This document shows positions 25,514 to 39,983 of a stretch of DNA of 64,000 nt, in pieces. The stretch's first letter is position 1, and every line of letters starts with the position of its first letter. The stretch is from contig OZ024840.1 in NCBI GenBank assembly GCA_964017145.1, positions 2,356,001-2,420,000 of the forward strand, read 5' to 3'. Both the position numbers and the translations under genes were made by a program. The notes below the pieces were generated by a model, which searched no databases, had not been told where the DNA came from, and worked only from the letters and a program-made list of their open reading frames with translations. Origin of the DNA: Agrocybe praecox. Its lineage: Eukaryota; Basidiomycota; Agaricomycetes; Agaricales; Agrocybaceae.

Positions 25514-27956
25514 CTATATATAACTTACCAGCCATTGCCAAACGGCCTCCCAAGCATTCCTTGGTGGAGGGTCATCATATCTACACATCAACGTCAATTA
25601 CAGCCCCATACGACTACAAGGAATTAAGACTCACGTATCGGCTTCAATCTCTTTGATGTTCGTAATAAAGTCCATCTCGTGGGTCTTCTTCGCAGGCTCC
25701 TTGTAGTAAAATTTGGAACCAATATAAAGAATGGGGAAGAGAGCTAGAGGTAGATAATTTGTGACAAATGTATCTGTTGCCCAACCGCCCTTTAGGAAGA
25801 CGGCCCAACCGCTCAACTAGTTTATCCGAGCGTTAAAAATATGTCCAAAACAAATGACAATTCACTTACGAAGCAGATGATTAAGCAAGAAAACAAAGCA
25901 TACCATGCAGCGTATGGTTGCAATTTGGAAGCGAATGGAAGCTTAGATCGGTCGTAATTTTGCACTTTCATACCCGCATAGAATCGGAGATATGTTAAGC
26001 TGATCCCGAACCAAGTCAGCAACCCGGCGACAGAGGTCATGTTTGAAAACCAGCCAAAAACACGACCGGAGCCCGATTGAGTGCCCATATACCCAAGCAA
26101 AGCGAACAGAGAGCAGAAGATAACGGAAACGTAAGGTAAACCATTTCGAGAAGCTTTAAGGAAGATTCTTGGTGCATTTCCAGAGGCGGCAAGACCATCT
26201 ATGAGTGACATTAGACGAGAGAAAATGAGTTTAGTGTGATGTACTATATACTCACAAAGGGCCCTAGAACTGGTATACAAATCACTTGATGCAGCGGACC
26301 AAGCCGAGGTCAAGAGACAGGCATTAATTATCTAAGATATTTGAGCCTTGGAAACCAGTTTCCTGGAGATAATAAAATGCGTACAGATGGGAGTGCTTTT
26401 ATTCCGGCATTTTCGATCGCAATGACAAAGGGGGATGCAGCAGCAGTTCCCTGTGTTTCCTTCAAGTTGAGGCGATCAGCGTTTGACGGAACCAGGAGGC
26501 CTATGATAAACGTTCCCAAGACATAGAAAAGAAGAATACCTTGCAAGATATAAATTAGATTAATGAATCTAAAGGGTATAAAGGACTACTCACGAATGTA
26601 CACTCGTTTAATGGCCTTGGGCAAATTGCGTCTCGGATTTTTGGCTTCACCAGCTGCAATCTGAGGAAGTGTTATTAAATGTGGATAAACATAACTTCTG
26701 GTTCCACGCTTACAGCAACGATCTCAGTCCCAATGAATGAAAAAGCAGCTTGGGTTAACACGGCCCAGAATCCGAGGAAGCGACCTTTTGCTCCTGCGAT
26801 ACCGTTGAATTGTACGAAGGGTCCTGGATGCTTCCAATTTCTAAACCCTATCCTATCATGGCTTGGTCCTCCTAAATGATACATGTCAGAAAAGAAGCGC
26901 TTTTTCTGCGCAGTATCTTGTCCTTACCGCCAAGGTCTAGCACGATGCCCAAGATAATGAGTCCGGTGATTGTGATGACTTTGATCGACCTATTAGCTTT
27001 ATTTAGTTCTAGCCTGTCGTAAAATAACCGTATTGGCCACGCACGCAAAGATGAATTCGGCCTCTCCATATGCACCTGACAGGAATAACTGTAAGGGTGA
27101 TCACTGATAAGAGAAGGTCAAGTGAGATGTATCTGACCTGCCCCGAGCAAATTGATAACAATTACAACGATCATGCAGACAGTGACCCAAACAGCAGGAT
27201 TGATGTCCTTGTTCCAGAATCCAATCAAGACTGAAGCAGCGCTAAGTTCAGCAGGCAATATGATCGTCCAGTTATACCTGTAAGCGTATGGCCTATATCA
27301 GGATTGCACATAAGATTGATAAGATTAGCATGGATACCAGTAATTCCATCCCATGGTAAAAGAAAAGGCAGGGTCTATGAATCGTTCCGCCAGTTTGATA
27401 TGACCTCCTGGTATGGGCAAATATGCAACCATCTCTCCTAGAGAAATCTAACACAGAGATTAGTCGGAGAATAGTGAAAAGCTACTATCGCGAACCATGA
27501 CACTGTAGCAGATTGTCCCCATGAACATATACCCCAATAGCAGACCTGAAGGTGGGGAAGATAGTTAGTCACGCGTACTTGACACAGATCGAAGATTCTT
27601 ACCAACTGGCCCGCCGTTCATCAGCGCAGTCGCTGTCCCCAAAAAGAGACCTATATTTTTAAACGCGTCAGAGCACATAGCAGACAAGGTGGGGCTCGAT
27701 TTGGGTACCTGTGCCAATGACCCCACCAATACTTCCAACGAAGTGTCGTCAATTCCCTGTACCAACTTACCAAGAGAGGGGAATAAACGCACCTAATCAT
27801 GGCGATATGACGATTCTTCAGTTGCCGCACGAGTTTTTGTTCGCCAGTGGTGGGGTCGATGGAGGGAGGGCGTAAGGACTCTGAGTCTGATGATTCATGC
27901 ACCTTCTGTGCATGAGCTTCATCTTGGTGCCCGTTCTTTTCGTTCTCGCTCGACAT
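25514..27956 (-). CDS. Amino acid permease (yeast AAT / APC family)
   Basis: Proton-coupled amino acid importer of the plasma membrane, about 550 residues and 12 membrane segments. The start at 27956 gives MSSENEKNGHQDEA with a long hydrophilic cytosolic N-terminus. KNRHIAMI is followed, across two short introns, by SIGGVIGTGLFLGTATALMN, the family signature in TM1. Further segments include AFSFIGTEIVAVS, PRRNLPKAIKRVY, SGNAPRIFLKASRNGLPYVS and SMTSVAGLLTWFGISLTYLR. The end EADTYDDPPPRNAWEAVWQWL is the usual C-terminal motif of fungal permeases. About fourteen introns; the joined frame is open. Substrate cannot be read from sequence; general or basic/neutral amino acids are both possible. Confidence 0.92.
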
Positions 27957-30209
27957 CCTGGCAGAAGAAATAAAGGATGGAGGACGAATGCAAGAAGGAT
28001 GTGGGATCAGTCCAGGAACCACTAGGACTTGAACTTTAATATAAGCCCTGTCTAAATCCAGGGCCAGAAAAGGGAACTGCTGAACCGAGTGTACTCCAAG
28101 CCCTCAACTTGATCCGAGCGGAAATAGTTCTCTAATCATAGTCCATAATACAGATAAGTATACCTATTGGGTACATGATACTGTAGGAAAGCATGTGATG
28201 ATTGTTAGAGATTAACGTCCTTCTTTTTTTTGACCAAGAAAATTATAGCATACGCACCTCTCTCTGGAAACTCCTCGAGCTTTCCGGGGTGGCTTGTGGC
28301 CAGATCTGAATACGGTCTACGTACAATGTATGCCTTTCGTGAGGTACCCGAGAGGAGGAGAACAGAATCTGTGAGAAGATCCAACAGAATCTATTTTTAC
28401 TTGATACAACTTACATCCACATGCTGGTAGCGATAAGCCAGCTTATTTAACAAGCATCAATGTCGTGCAAGCCACCAAATAACCATATAACTGTACCTGT
28501 ATGTACATATAGACAGAGAACAGATGTAACCACCCTTGCAAACGAACTAAACACAAACGTCGTTTGCCACGGGCCAGCCTCTTTTTGAAGTGTTCGGATA
28601 AGATTAGACCCCGAGGCGCGCACAACAATGTCCGGAATTTGGAAAAAACGTTCTGGCCATCGGGGTCGCCATACTCTTGCATGGCGTGTACAACCGAAGG
28701 TGGCTAGAGACACTAGCATGCATTACCGTTGGGACCGTCATTGTCAGTTCGTTGGAACTCCCTAAGCTTACGAGGAGCCCATGCGTCGCCAAAAGGATAT
28801 GTCTGTTCCAAGGTTCGCGGAAAATGCTAACCAGAGATTACCGGGATGACATGATACCATGATACGTATCGTAATCAGTAGGTGCAAAACTAAAGGCTTA
28901 TAACATTTTGACGCGCCCATTGAAATGTTGAGGCCACGGCTGATAACGTCCGACTCCAAAGTATGTATCCATGCTAAGGGTGCGTAAACGACGAACGTAA
29001 CTTCTTTTCATGATGACACAAAGGCGTTCTCATTATACGGCGTATCAGGCCATACATAGATCTGGAAAGCGTTGACCTCAAAGTGTACGTTTGACAACAA
29101 TTCATGAATTATATGCTCACCGGAAAAAGTATTTTGGCCGAATAACTCAATAGCTGAGATATTTTTCAAGGATTTTTTTATGACGACCGTAGCGCAACTA
29201 AACGGGGAACATAGTCTGACCATTATCTGGATTAGTGAGGAGGGTGTCTTTTATGAAACAAAACTGGTATAAAAATAAAATTGAGGACATACGCCTGCGA
29301 GCCAGACGTTAAAGTCGGTTTGTTCATGACCCTGCCTTCTTTCTGACAATGATACCTATTGTATCGGGATACATTTTTTGGATTAGGAAAAGGTCAGAAT
29401 TGTTTGAAGTAACCCAAGTTGTCGGAGACTCTCCACGACGATCAATTCCGAGCCGTCGGGCCGTTTAGTTGTCTGCCAGACGCACGTGATAATAATATGA
29501 CGCGTTTAGCTCAAGTTTAGCTGTCGGACTCATCCATTCACCAAACCATCTCTATGTTCGGTCCTTTCAAGTTTCAACATTTGTAGCATTTCAGCATGCG
29601 GTGGCATGCGCCTTGTCAAATGACCTGCTTCGTGACTTGGAAAACTTGTGTGCTCGTTCATAAAATACCGGGAGCGAAGCCCAGTATCATGCGAACATGG
29701 AGAATAGCGTGTCTCGTATGTTTACCATCTACTCGGTGCATGAAAGGATTCTGCAATCACTACCTCAGAATTAAAACATGCTCTCCACTACTGCCTTCTC
29801 GATATGGCTTCTGATATCCAACTTTCTGAATCTCCAGCCGTAGTGGTCATTGACCCACAAATGAAAATCAACAGAGAGGAATTAGACTGAATCAATCACG
29901 ATCAATACGCAACGTTTAAAATCTCTCTTCTGTTAATCTTCGGGGTTATCATCTGCGCTTCCGAGCTATCCAGGCGAATTTCGTGAAGTCAAAATTGTCG
30001 GCTGAGGTTTTGCGCCCTTCTGTGCTTAACACCGAAGCAACAAGGCGCTGTTTCTTCGGGTGGTGACGAGCTTTTCTGCGCTTAATTATCGGTTCTGACA
30101 CTTTTTCAGTGAAACCGGCATAGATTAAAACTCATTAAATACAAGGTTGTCTATCAGAAGATTCCGGTACGAAAGCATCATTTTCATACTTGGAGACAAA
30201 CCTTTGGTC
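27957..30209. other. Gene-poor 2.2-kb gap upstream of the GH74 gene
   Basis: I find no supported gene here. The longest open frames, such as 28447-28719 on the minus strand, lack splice continuity and any recognisable motif. Small features: an interrupted palindrome with a doubled CATGATAC followed by its complement GTATCGTA at about 28853-28872, GCATGC boxes flanking GGTG at 29594-29609, and a CACGTG E-box at about 29484. The gap separates divergent promoters of the permease and the xyloglucanase. It may hold long regulatory sequence or a decayed gene. Confidence 0.45.
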
Positions 30210-33200
30210 ATGGAGAAACTTCAGCTCCTCAGGTTGACCATCATTGTTGCTCTCACTCCTCTAGTTATTGCCGTCTCGTCGCAACAGTACAACTGGAAGA
30301 ATGTTAAAATTGGTGGTGGTGGCGGTTTTATACCAGGAATTGTTTTCAACCCAACTCAAAAGGTGCATATACATGTCATGTTAATCCCCACTATGCTCAA
30401 TAAACCAAGGGCCTCGCGTTTGCTCGTACCGATATTGGAGGAGCGTATAAATTGAACTCAGATGACTCTTGGACGCCTTTGCTTGATTTTGCCGACGATG
30501 CTCGCTGGAACTACTGGGGTGTCGATGCGTTAGCTACAGATCCTGTCGAGCCCAATCGGCTTTACCTGGTGCGTGGATATTCATCCCTTATTTATTGTAT
30601 TAATTATATTTGCTAATGCCTATTGCAGGCCACTGGAATGTACACGAATTCTTGGGACCCGAATAATGGACAAATCCTGGTTTCCACTGATACTGGCGCG
30701 ACATTCACACCAGTCAGTCTGCCCTTCAAAGTTGGAGGGAACATGCCAGGCCGCGGAATGTAATACCTATCACTGTCTTTGCATTTAAAACTGAATAGCT
30801 GACTCAAACTCTTAGGGGGGAGGTGAAATAATCTCATTACCCATCGTCGATTTGCTTACATTGGTGACAGCGTCTAGCAATTGATCCAAATAGCAACAAA
30901 ATTCTATTCTTTGGAGCTCGTAGTGGTAATGGTTTGTGGAAATCAGCGGACTACGGCAGCACATGGACCAAAGTATCCAGCTTTACGAATACAGGTAAGC
31001 CCTGTTCCATGCCACTTTTTGAAGTGCTTTGCCGATCAGATTTAACCGCATTGTAGGTTCATACATCCCTGACCCCACTGATACCAGTGGGTACAACAGC
31101 GATAAGATAGGCACGTTGCTTCAAGATGAAGCGACCCAATGTTATCTTGACAATCTATAAACGTAGGTATCGCTTGGGTTACATTCGACCAAACTTCTGG
31201 AAAATCCGGTAGCGCCACCCCTCGAATTTTTGTCGGAGTTGTTAATCAAGGGTCAAGCAATATCTTTGTTACTAACGACGGCGGAAGTACTTGTACGTTC
31301 AGATCGATCTAACTTTCACTTGCTCGCAATGCTAACGAACATTCTGTTAGGGTCTGCCGTTGCAGGACAGAATACTACGTTCATCCCTCATAAAGGTGTA
31401 CTTTCACCCTCAGAGAAAGTACTTTACGTATCGTATTCGGATGGTGCAGGTCCAGTAAGTTCCAAAATTATTGTATTCCACGAGAAGTAATCTAACGTTA
31501 CTTCAGTATGATGGCACTCTTGGCGCGATTCAAAAATACGACATTACTGCCAATACTTGTGAGTAATATTAGCATGGCCTACACAAGTTTACTTCGCTCA
31601 CAAATCGACGTCAGGGAAGGACATTACTCCAGTCTCTGGCAGTGATCTCTACTTCGGCTTCGGTGGTGTTGCAGTGGATCTTCAAAAACCGGGCACTATT
31701 ATGGTCGCAGCACTCAATTCGTGGTGGCCAGATGGGCAAATATTCCGCTCAACGGATAGTGGTACAACATGGTCCCCGCTTTGGGCATGGCAAAGCTACC
31801 CAACAATGAATAAGTATTATACTTACTCAGACTCCCTCGCTCCATGGATTGGGCCGAACTATGTCGATACCACTGCTGGTGACAAACAAATTGGTTGGAT
31901 GATGGAAGGTTAGTTTTTATACTGAAGCCAGAATGGAAACAAAATTTAACTTGCTCTGATTTGCATCAGCCTTGGTAATCGACCCCTTCGACTCTAATCA
32001 CTGGCTCTATGGAACTGGTGCCACCCTCTATGGTGGTCATGATCTACTCAAAGTCAGTTCTGCGATTTACAGTGGTATTTTTGACAACAAGCTGACTGTC
32101 GTGCCGTAGTGGGATACGGCTCATAACGTTACAATCAAATCCCTGGCAGACGGCATAGAAGAAACATCCATCCAGGGTCTTATTTCACCCCCGACCGGAC
32201 CTTCTCTTCTTTCTGCTGTCGGAGATATTGGAGGTCAGTCACTAGTATCGCCACTATGCACGTAACGGGCGCCTAACTAAACATTAACAGGGTTTGCACA
32301 CGTTTCTTTGACTACTGCCCCTGTAACGGGTTTCATAAACCCTACCTGGGCAACGGCATCGGACATTGATTTTGCAGGAAACAAACCTACCAATATCGTT
32401 CGCATTGGCACAGGCGACAGGTGAATACTCGAAGTCCCCTATATGTGGGAACCTATTGTCTAAATGGAAAATATATACTAGTACTACCGGGAAACAGGTC
32501 GCCCTTTCAACCGACTCAGGCGCGACATGGTAAATAGCCAAGCCGTTTGATGGTTAATATTAGTCCTACTAATTTCAATCATAGGAACCAGGATTATGGT
32601 GCTGCTGACAATGTAGAAGGTAAGTTTTTTCCCCTCTTTACCAAGGCAGTGTCCTTATAGCAAATAGGTGGCAAGGTTGCTTTATCGGCAGACGGTGATA
32701 CCGTTCTATGGCGTACTAGCGGAAATGGTGTTATGGTATCTCAATATACCAACGCCTTCACAGCCGTATCTTCCCTCCCTTCAGATGCTGCAATTGCATC
32801 GGATAAGAAGAACAACACCATCTTCTACGGTGCATCTAAATCTTCCTTTTACCTCTCTACAGATGGTGGCAAGACATTTGCTGCCAAAGGTTCACTTGGA
32901 TCGTCTACTTCGCCCGTCAAAGTTGTTGTTAACCCAGGTGTAACCGGCGACATTTGGGTCTCAACAGATAAAGGTTTATTCCATTCGACCGACTCTGGTT
33001 CCACCTTTACTGCCATATCTGGCGTCGCACAAGCCTGGGCCATCGCATTGGGAGCACCAGAAAAGACCGGGGGATATCCTGCTATCTTTGCTGCCGCTAA
33101 TATCGGTGGAGTTGGCTACTTCAGGTCTGACGATCAAGGTGTAAATTGGGTAAAGATCAACGATGCAAGCCACGGCTTTGGTTCAGCTGCTTCTAATGTG

Positions 33201-33755
33201 ATTACGGCTGACCCTCGCGTGTATGGACGGTACGAATTAAGGCTCGTAACTCCAGACCTCTGTGTAACTGACTATATTTTAAAGCGTATACGTTGGAACG
33301 AATGGACGCGGTATATTTTACGGAGACGCATCTGGCACCGCTCCTGCGCCTACATCGACTATAGTCCCCAGTACCACTGCTTCGACCACAAAGAGCAGTA
33401 CAACTGCATCTACCACTAGGAGTACTTCGACAACAACTGCGTCTTCCACCAAGACCACTTCAAGCAGCACCAGTTCGAAGACCTCGACCTCTACTGTCTC
33501 TTCCAGTAGCCCAACGTCTACCGGAACTGTTGCTGGGTATGGTCAATGCGGAGGTAAGGAATTTCTGTGCTTGAGAAATTACATACTGAGAACCAACGTT
33601 AAACATATTTAGGCACCAATTGGACTGGAGGAACAACATGTGTTTCCGGTTTCACGTGCACTGTCAGCAACCCATGTATGTCCTTCTCTTTCTTATTATT
33701 CAAAACACGCTCTAAAACTCTCTGCAAAGTTTACTCGCAGTGCATACCGTCGTAA
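30210..33755 (+). CDS. Secreted GH74 xyloglucanase with CBM1
   Basis: Endo-acting xyloglucan hydrolase of plant cell walls. A signal peptide (MEKLQLLRLTIIVALTPLVIAVS) is followed by the double beta-propeller of GH74: YNWKNVKIGGGGGFIPGIVF, FARTDIGGAY (first catalytic Asp), WGVDALATDP, MGERLAIDPN, FGGVAVDLQKPGTIMVAALN, MMEALVIDPFDSNHWLYGTG, AVGDIGGFAH (second catalytic Asp), ALSADGDTVLWRT, RVYVGTNGRGIFYGD. A Ser/Thr linker leads to a CBM1 cellulose-binding domain (GYGQCGG, TNWTGGTTC, FTCTVSNPFYSQC) ending at TAA 33753. About seventeen introns, two of them odd: one follows a 7-nt microexon (30816-30822), and 31111-31166 needs a GC-AG border. With these the frame is open throughout. Confidence 0.95.
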
Positions 33756-34068
33756 AAACTTGTTAATGTGAAAAATTTTTCTTCAGAATTAACTTAAACA
33801 TAACATTCGTAGCACGTAGTTTTTTGAATCAAGAAGAGGAAACCTGTAAATATTTAGGCAATACTACCATGAACATGTACTCCATGACTTGCTTTCAACT
33901 CTCGAAGCTGATATTGACCTGGAGGTTGGCAGGCTGTTCATGACCGGGAAGTTCATTGACTGGGGCATTTGTGGCTCCTAATTCGGTAGTCCACGTGATG
34001 CACACGCGAAAGCTTGGACATTGACACTTACGGTTATTCTGCCATTTAATGGTTATTGAACGACGACG
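33756..34068. other. Intergenic, no gene seen
   Basis: These 313 bp separate the GH74 stop from the TVP23 start on the same strand. They hold AT-rich sequence (33770-33860), presumably the GH74 3' region, then the TVP23 promoter. I see no clear motif. Confidence 0.45.
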
Positions 34069-35371
34069 ATGAGCGCGGCGCAACCTCTTCTAGAGACCAT
34101 CGAGGCCGATGAGCCATCCGTATCTTTGGGTAACATTACCTCCTCACAAGCAAAGAATGCGAGAGCCCCAGTGGTTCTGACGCCTACAACACGCACGTCA
34201 CACCAAATGGCGACTACGGAGGGAGATGCAGAGTCAGGTTGGTCGAGACATACCAGATCTTGTAAAGAACAAAGACTGACTTATTCTGCAGGTTTAGGAG
34301 CTATATTCCGACAGGTAAACACCATCCTTTGATAAGCGAAGAAATCCATACTGAGTCTGCTGGAACAGTCTGCCCATCCACTCGCCCTTTTCTTCCTATA
34401 TTTCTTTCGTATAGCGGCTATAACGGTCTATGTGCTATCTGGGTGGTTCACGAGCAACTATGTTCTTACAGTGAGTCAATCTGCACCTGAGTCCTATACT
34501 TCGAGTAAAACTCAGCTCGGTAGACTGTGATTGTGGTGGTGCTTTTGGCGATGGATTTCTGGAATTGTCGGGTATGCTTTTAACTGTTATTAATATTCTC
34601 TTCAATGGGCTTACATATCGTTAGAATGTCTCAGGAAGGACGCTGGTTGGACTACGATTCTGGAATCAAGTGGGTGTCCATGCCGTTCTCTCAACGGGTA
34701 TATGCCAAACTCTTAAATCAATTAGGTCGATGATGATGGAGAGAGCTACTGGGTGTTTGAGAGTCGCGACGTAAATCCTCCACTCCATTCTTTCATTGCC
34801 CATTTTTAAAATTCTCTTATAGCCTTCACGGCCAGCAAATCCTATTGATTCAAGGTATGTTGTCTGATCAATCTATGTCACCCCTCTCAACACTGACCTA
34901 CACCTCCATAGAATGTTTTGGGTATGTACATTAGTTCCTAATCCCGAGATTCGAGTCGCATTAATAACACATTACAGATCGCTCTATATACCTTCCCAGC
35001 CCTCTGGGTTGCACTTTTGATTGTTTCTTTATTGAAATTGGGATTTTCGTGAGTGCTGCTATTGCTAGCTGATGCACTGATGTCATTGTACATATTTCTG
35101 ATAATCGAACGTTTATAGCTTCATTCCAATTGTCATCCTCGCTTTGGTGTTCAATATCACAAACGTCGTTGGGTTTACTTATGCGTATGTTTTCTTTTAT
35201 CAATCTCTAGGTTTTGAAAATCTTATCAGTCTTTGCAGTGATAGGGACGCAAAGCAAAAGTGGGCTAACAGCGTTGGAGGAAACTGGGGTATAGGCGCAC
35301 TCGGCGGAATTGGAGGTCAGCTTTTGACTGGTGCTGTGAGGAAAGGAGTAGGAAGAGTCTTTGGTGGCTAA
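34069..35371 (+). CDS. TVP23: Golgi membrane protein TVP23
   Basis: Four-span membrane protein of late Golgi vesicles. The start [17 protein letters not shown] opens a disordered, Thr-rich N-terminus. After splicing come [93 protein letters not shown] and [27 protein letters not shown]. This is the full DUF846 pattern with the conserved NVSGRxLVGLRWWN-like box. The C-terminus is Gly-rich ([20 protein letters not shown]). It has about nine very short exons and introns and appears complete. Confidence 0.94.
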
Positions 35372-35956
35372 TTGGATATCAGACGTACCGTAGATACCGT
35401 ATACTTAACTTATTATAGCCTTACAATGGGTGCACGCAATAAGAGAGATAAAAGGAATTCCATAATCATCCACGACATCCAGTGGGGCGGGTGACAGGCT
35501 GGGCATAAGAGTGCACACCCCTACTGTACATATACATGATAAAGAAGTAACGAACAAAAAAAAGTAGAAAAAGCGCAACTCGTAAGAAGAAAAAAAGAAT
35601 CAAAATGCGAGTGATGTAGAAAATCCAAGCAATGTATACACAGGAACAGATGCAACAAGACCAAGTCCAATGAAGGAACTGACAAATTATGAAAATGCAA
35701 CAAAACAATATACGGAAAAAGGTGCCAGTGTGAAAAGAAAACAAGAGAGCCGGAGAGAAAATAGGTTAAAAAAGGTCCAGCAAGGGAAGCACTATAAGAC
35801 CATGCACCCATAAACACTGAAAGCCCAAGAGAGGGAAAATTGAAAAGAAAGAACAAAGACATAGATAACATAGTGGGAGGATGCATGGGTGAACATCATC
35901 ATATAACGTGTGTTTTTTTCGTCGACATATATCATGGAGCGACTTGGCACTTTCGT
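35372..35956. other. Convergent 3' region, no gene seen
   Basis: These 585 bp lie between the stops of TVP23 (plus) and the phosphatase (minus). A hydrophobic 121-codon frame on the minus strand at 35521-35886 reflects a T-rich composition and has no coding signs. I take this as 3' untranslated sequence. Confidence 0.5.
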
Positions 35957-38200
35957 TTATTCGATACCAACATACCCTCGCACGTCCACCTTTGAAAAGG
36001 CGACGGTAGGTGTTGGAGGCGCACCCAAACCAATAAAGGACCGCGTGCGGCCTTTGGAGTGGAATGTGGAAACGCGGGGCGTTGACAGGCTGGGAAAGGG
36101 TACAGGGCCAGCGATGTTAGACGTCAAAGTCATGGTAGAAGGCGTGCGAGTCGTCAACGTGGGTGACGGAGGGAAAACGAATAGTGTTTGAGATGGCGTA
36201 GATACTGCTGCGACATTGTCTGTCGAGCTACTGGTAGTACTAGTACCAGAGCTATTCGAGGCTCTGCGTAAGACGGTGCTCCGAAGATGTAGCGGAGGAG
36301 GAATGAGTTTGCGAGATTCGGCCCGTTGTCGGACAGGCGGTAACGCAGGTAAACCAGTTCTGGATGCGGGCCGAGATGGGGGTTGCGAAGGGGTTTGTGA
36401 AGAGGGTTGCGAAGGAGAACGTGGAGGAAGTGGTTGGGGATCATCAGTTTCAATGACAAGAGTTACCGGAGAAGACGGAACAGGAGGTAATATGCTGAGC
36501 CCCAAAGCCGAAGGCCGTGTTTTACCTTTGGCTTTGGGAGGACGGGGAGGAAGTTGGAAAGTAGAGCGAACAGCCGTTTTGGGAGGCGGCAGTATACTGA
36601 AAGAGGTCTTCCACACAGGAGCAGATGGCGGAGGACGAGCGGTAGCAGGGCCAGGGGTAATTACAGAATCATTGCGAGGAGTGCCCTCAATATCATCTGG
36701 TGAATTGAATGAAGATGTGACTCGACTTCGCTGGCTTTCTGAATCAAAGCCTTCTCCGACACCCAAGAGCTCTTGTTCTTCATCTTCTTCGACCAGGTCT
36801 TCGCTGAGGAAGCTACCACTATTGCTCGCTATTGAGCCAGTCCGTTTACGGGAACCGTAACGACTTCTCCAAGCCGGCCCCATACCGATACCAGATCCGG
36901 TAGAGCTGACAGACGAAGCGGATGATTTGCGGGCTACGATGCGATCTTCCATTGCCTTATCCAAAGCTTTCGCTTCCTGCATGACAATAGAGCTTTCAAG
37001 CTCGTTGGGGTCGCTGCCAGCTTCCTCTTCGTCCATCATTTGACGTCGACGGCCCCATTCCTCTTCATCGTCACTTCCTGAACCATCCGAGTCGGGCGGA
37101 GTACCCTTATCTCCCCGTAGTTTTTTCTCATACTCTAATAGTTGATAAATTAAGCTTGTAATTTAGAGATTAATAAGCGGGTTAAGTATAGAGAACAAAC
37201 ACGAGAGACATACGACATGTTTGGTCCGACGTGGGGACTTTTTTCCTTTACGAACGAGTACGCTCCTTGCATACCCGGTAACGCCCACACTTCTGGGGGC
37301 ACGGATGTATGTCGTTCAGCAGCAGCCCTCATTACGAGGGCTATTACCATCGTCGCTGATCTAGAGATGCCACATTGACAACTTTGCGCGGATGATAAGC
37401 GAAGGATCATTGTTGATTGAGAGATATTAGAATACGCACTGGATCAGACAACCCTCTCCTCGGTTAAGAGCGGCATCGGCGAAGGCCATGCCCTCCTTGA
37501 AACCTTGGTCAACGAGGTTTTGCTGCCCGTGAGACCATTGCAATTTAAGGTAATGCATAGCAGGCCTCCCACTGGGCAGGTGTGCAGGGTAGTAGGTGGG
37601 GTCCGGGTGTTTACGATCCCTGAAATTGGGCGTGGAGACAGCAGGACGCAAAGCCTGACCACTAGGGAAGGCATCGAAGGGCGAAGCGACTTCCTTTGCA
37701 ACGTTGAGAATAGACCTAATTCCCCTCTCGAGAAGACCCTTCCAATCGCGAGCGTTGTCCTCGGAGCCAATCCATATGCCTGGGATGACTTGGATGGGAC
37801 CATCGGAATATGGGACAGATGGCGAACCACCGTCCTCTTCCTTGCGGTGAAGAAGAGAAGCGGTGGGATTTGTAGCTGGAAGAGAAATGACAGAGGGTCT
37901 GCGCAGCCGCTCTTGACGGGTGGGGCTGGCTACGGCCTGGAGGTCTGGTTGCTGTTGCTGGTGATGGAGCGATGCCTCTGAGGACTGGGCGGAAGGAAGA
38001 GAAAGAGAAAGCTTTTTCATATTTTTTCTGGATGACCTGTCTGGGGTAGGAGAGGTATGAAAAGGGGAATAGTCGGAATCCGCTGAAGAAAGGGTTGAAG
38101 AGTCAGAGTCGCCGAGAGCCAGAGCAATTTGTTGGACTGGAGCTGGGGCCTGAATACGCAAGGAGGAAGCGATGGGTCTTCGCCTGGACATCCCACTCAT
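35957..38200 (-). CDS. Dual-specificity MAP kinase phosphatase (Msg5-like)
   Basis: Predicted to inactivate MAP kinases by removing phosphate from the activation-loop Thr and Tyr. The Ser/Pro-rich N-terminus starts MSGMSRRRPIASS at 38200. The phosphatase domain reads IQVIPGIWIGSEDNARDWKG, GIRSILNVAKEV, HYLKLQWSHGQQNL and GEGCLIHCQCGISRSATMVI; the HC-x5-R signature is HCQCGISR. Its His codon is split by an intron (exon end 37440, next exon from 37381); the CA|T join restores it. SLIYQLLEYEKKLRG ends the domain. About 400 disordered residues follow, with acidic and Pro-rich parts, ending DVRGYVGIE. The pairing with the Fus3/Kss1-like kinase in this window is inference from family knowledge. Confidence 0.9.
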
Positions 38201-38358
38201 GGCTGGCAGCTCTGGATGCCCACGACCAGCGTGAACGGTAAAAAAGAAAAATATGGAAAAGAGCAAAGGAGAGGAGAGGCCCAGAGAGAAATCGAAAACA
38301 ACCTAGAATCACGTGCTCTTATATAAAGTAGACCCAGGTCTGCGCCGTCCACTATAAA
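38201..38358. promoter_or_regulatory. Bidirectional promoter with E-box and TATA box
   Basis: Between the phosphatase start (38200, minus) and the first ATG of the cytochrome b5 reductase frame (38359, plus) there is a CACGTG E-box at 38310-38315 and TATATAAA at 38320-38327. The TATA box lies 32 bp before the 38359 ATG. Transcripts starting about 30 bp downstream would begin near or past that ATG. Confidence 0.5.
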
Positions 38359-38514
38359 ATGCCCAATAAATATCAGCTCGCCTTTCTCACAACTTTCCTC
38401 TCCGTCTTTCTCTCCCTCCTCCTTCTCTCCCGCTTCATCAATAAAAAACTCCTCGCTGCGGGCTACGACTTCAACGACATTATTCTCATCGGTCTCCCAA
38501 AAAATAATAAAGAT

Positions 38515-39796
<1,282 letters not shown>

Positions 39797-39983
39797 ATGC
39801 CCGTAAAGACTAACGATAGGACATGTCTTATTATTTAGTGTAGCATAAACTTAGAACTTGCAACACGATGCCTAATGATACAAACGTCAACGATATCAAC
39901 TAATTCAATCTACTTACTTGAATACATATATCATTAAATTAGAGTGTAAATAACGTCAGATGATGACTTTAAGAGGAATCATT

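Noticed and set aside
28447..28719. 90-codon minus-strand frame in the gene-poor gap
   Set aside because: No recognisable domain, no plausible splice partners and overlapping equal-length frames in other phases.
35521..35886. Hydrophobic 121-codon minus-strand frame after TVP23
   Set aside because: It is explained by T-rich 3' untranslated sequence; no family pattern or splice signals.
36216..36860. 214-codon plus-strand frame inside the phosphatase gene
   Set aside because: Antisense to the disordered Pro/Ser-rich tail; glycine/serine-biased mirror translation.
37434..37442. Apparent loss of the conserved His in the phosphatase HC-x5-R signature (Gln read from the unspliced frame)
   Set aside because: Using the GTGCGT donor splits the codon as CA|T and restores His, so the site is intact.
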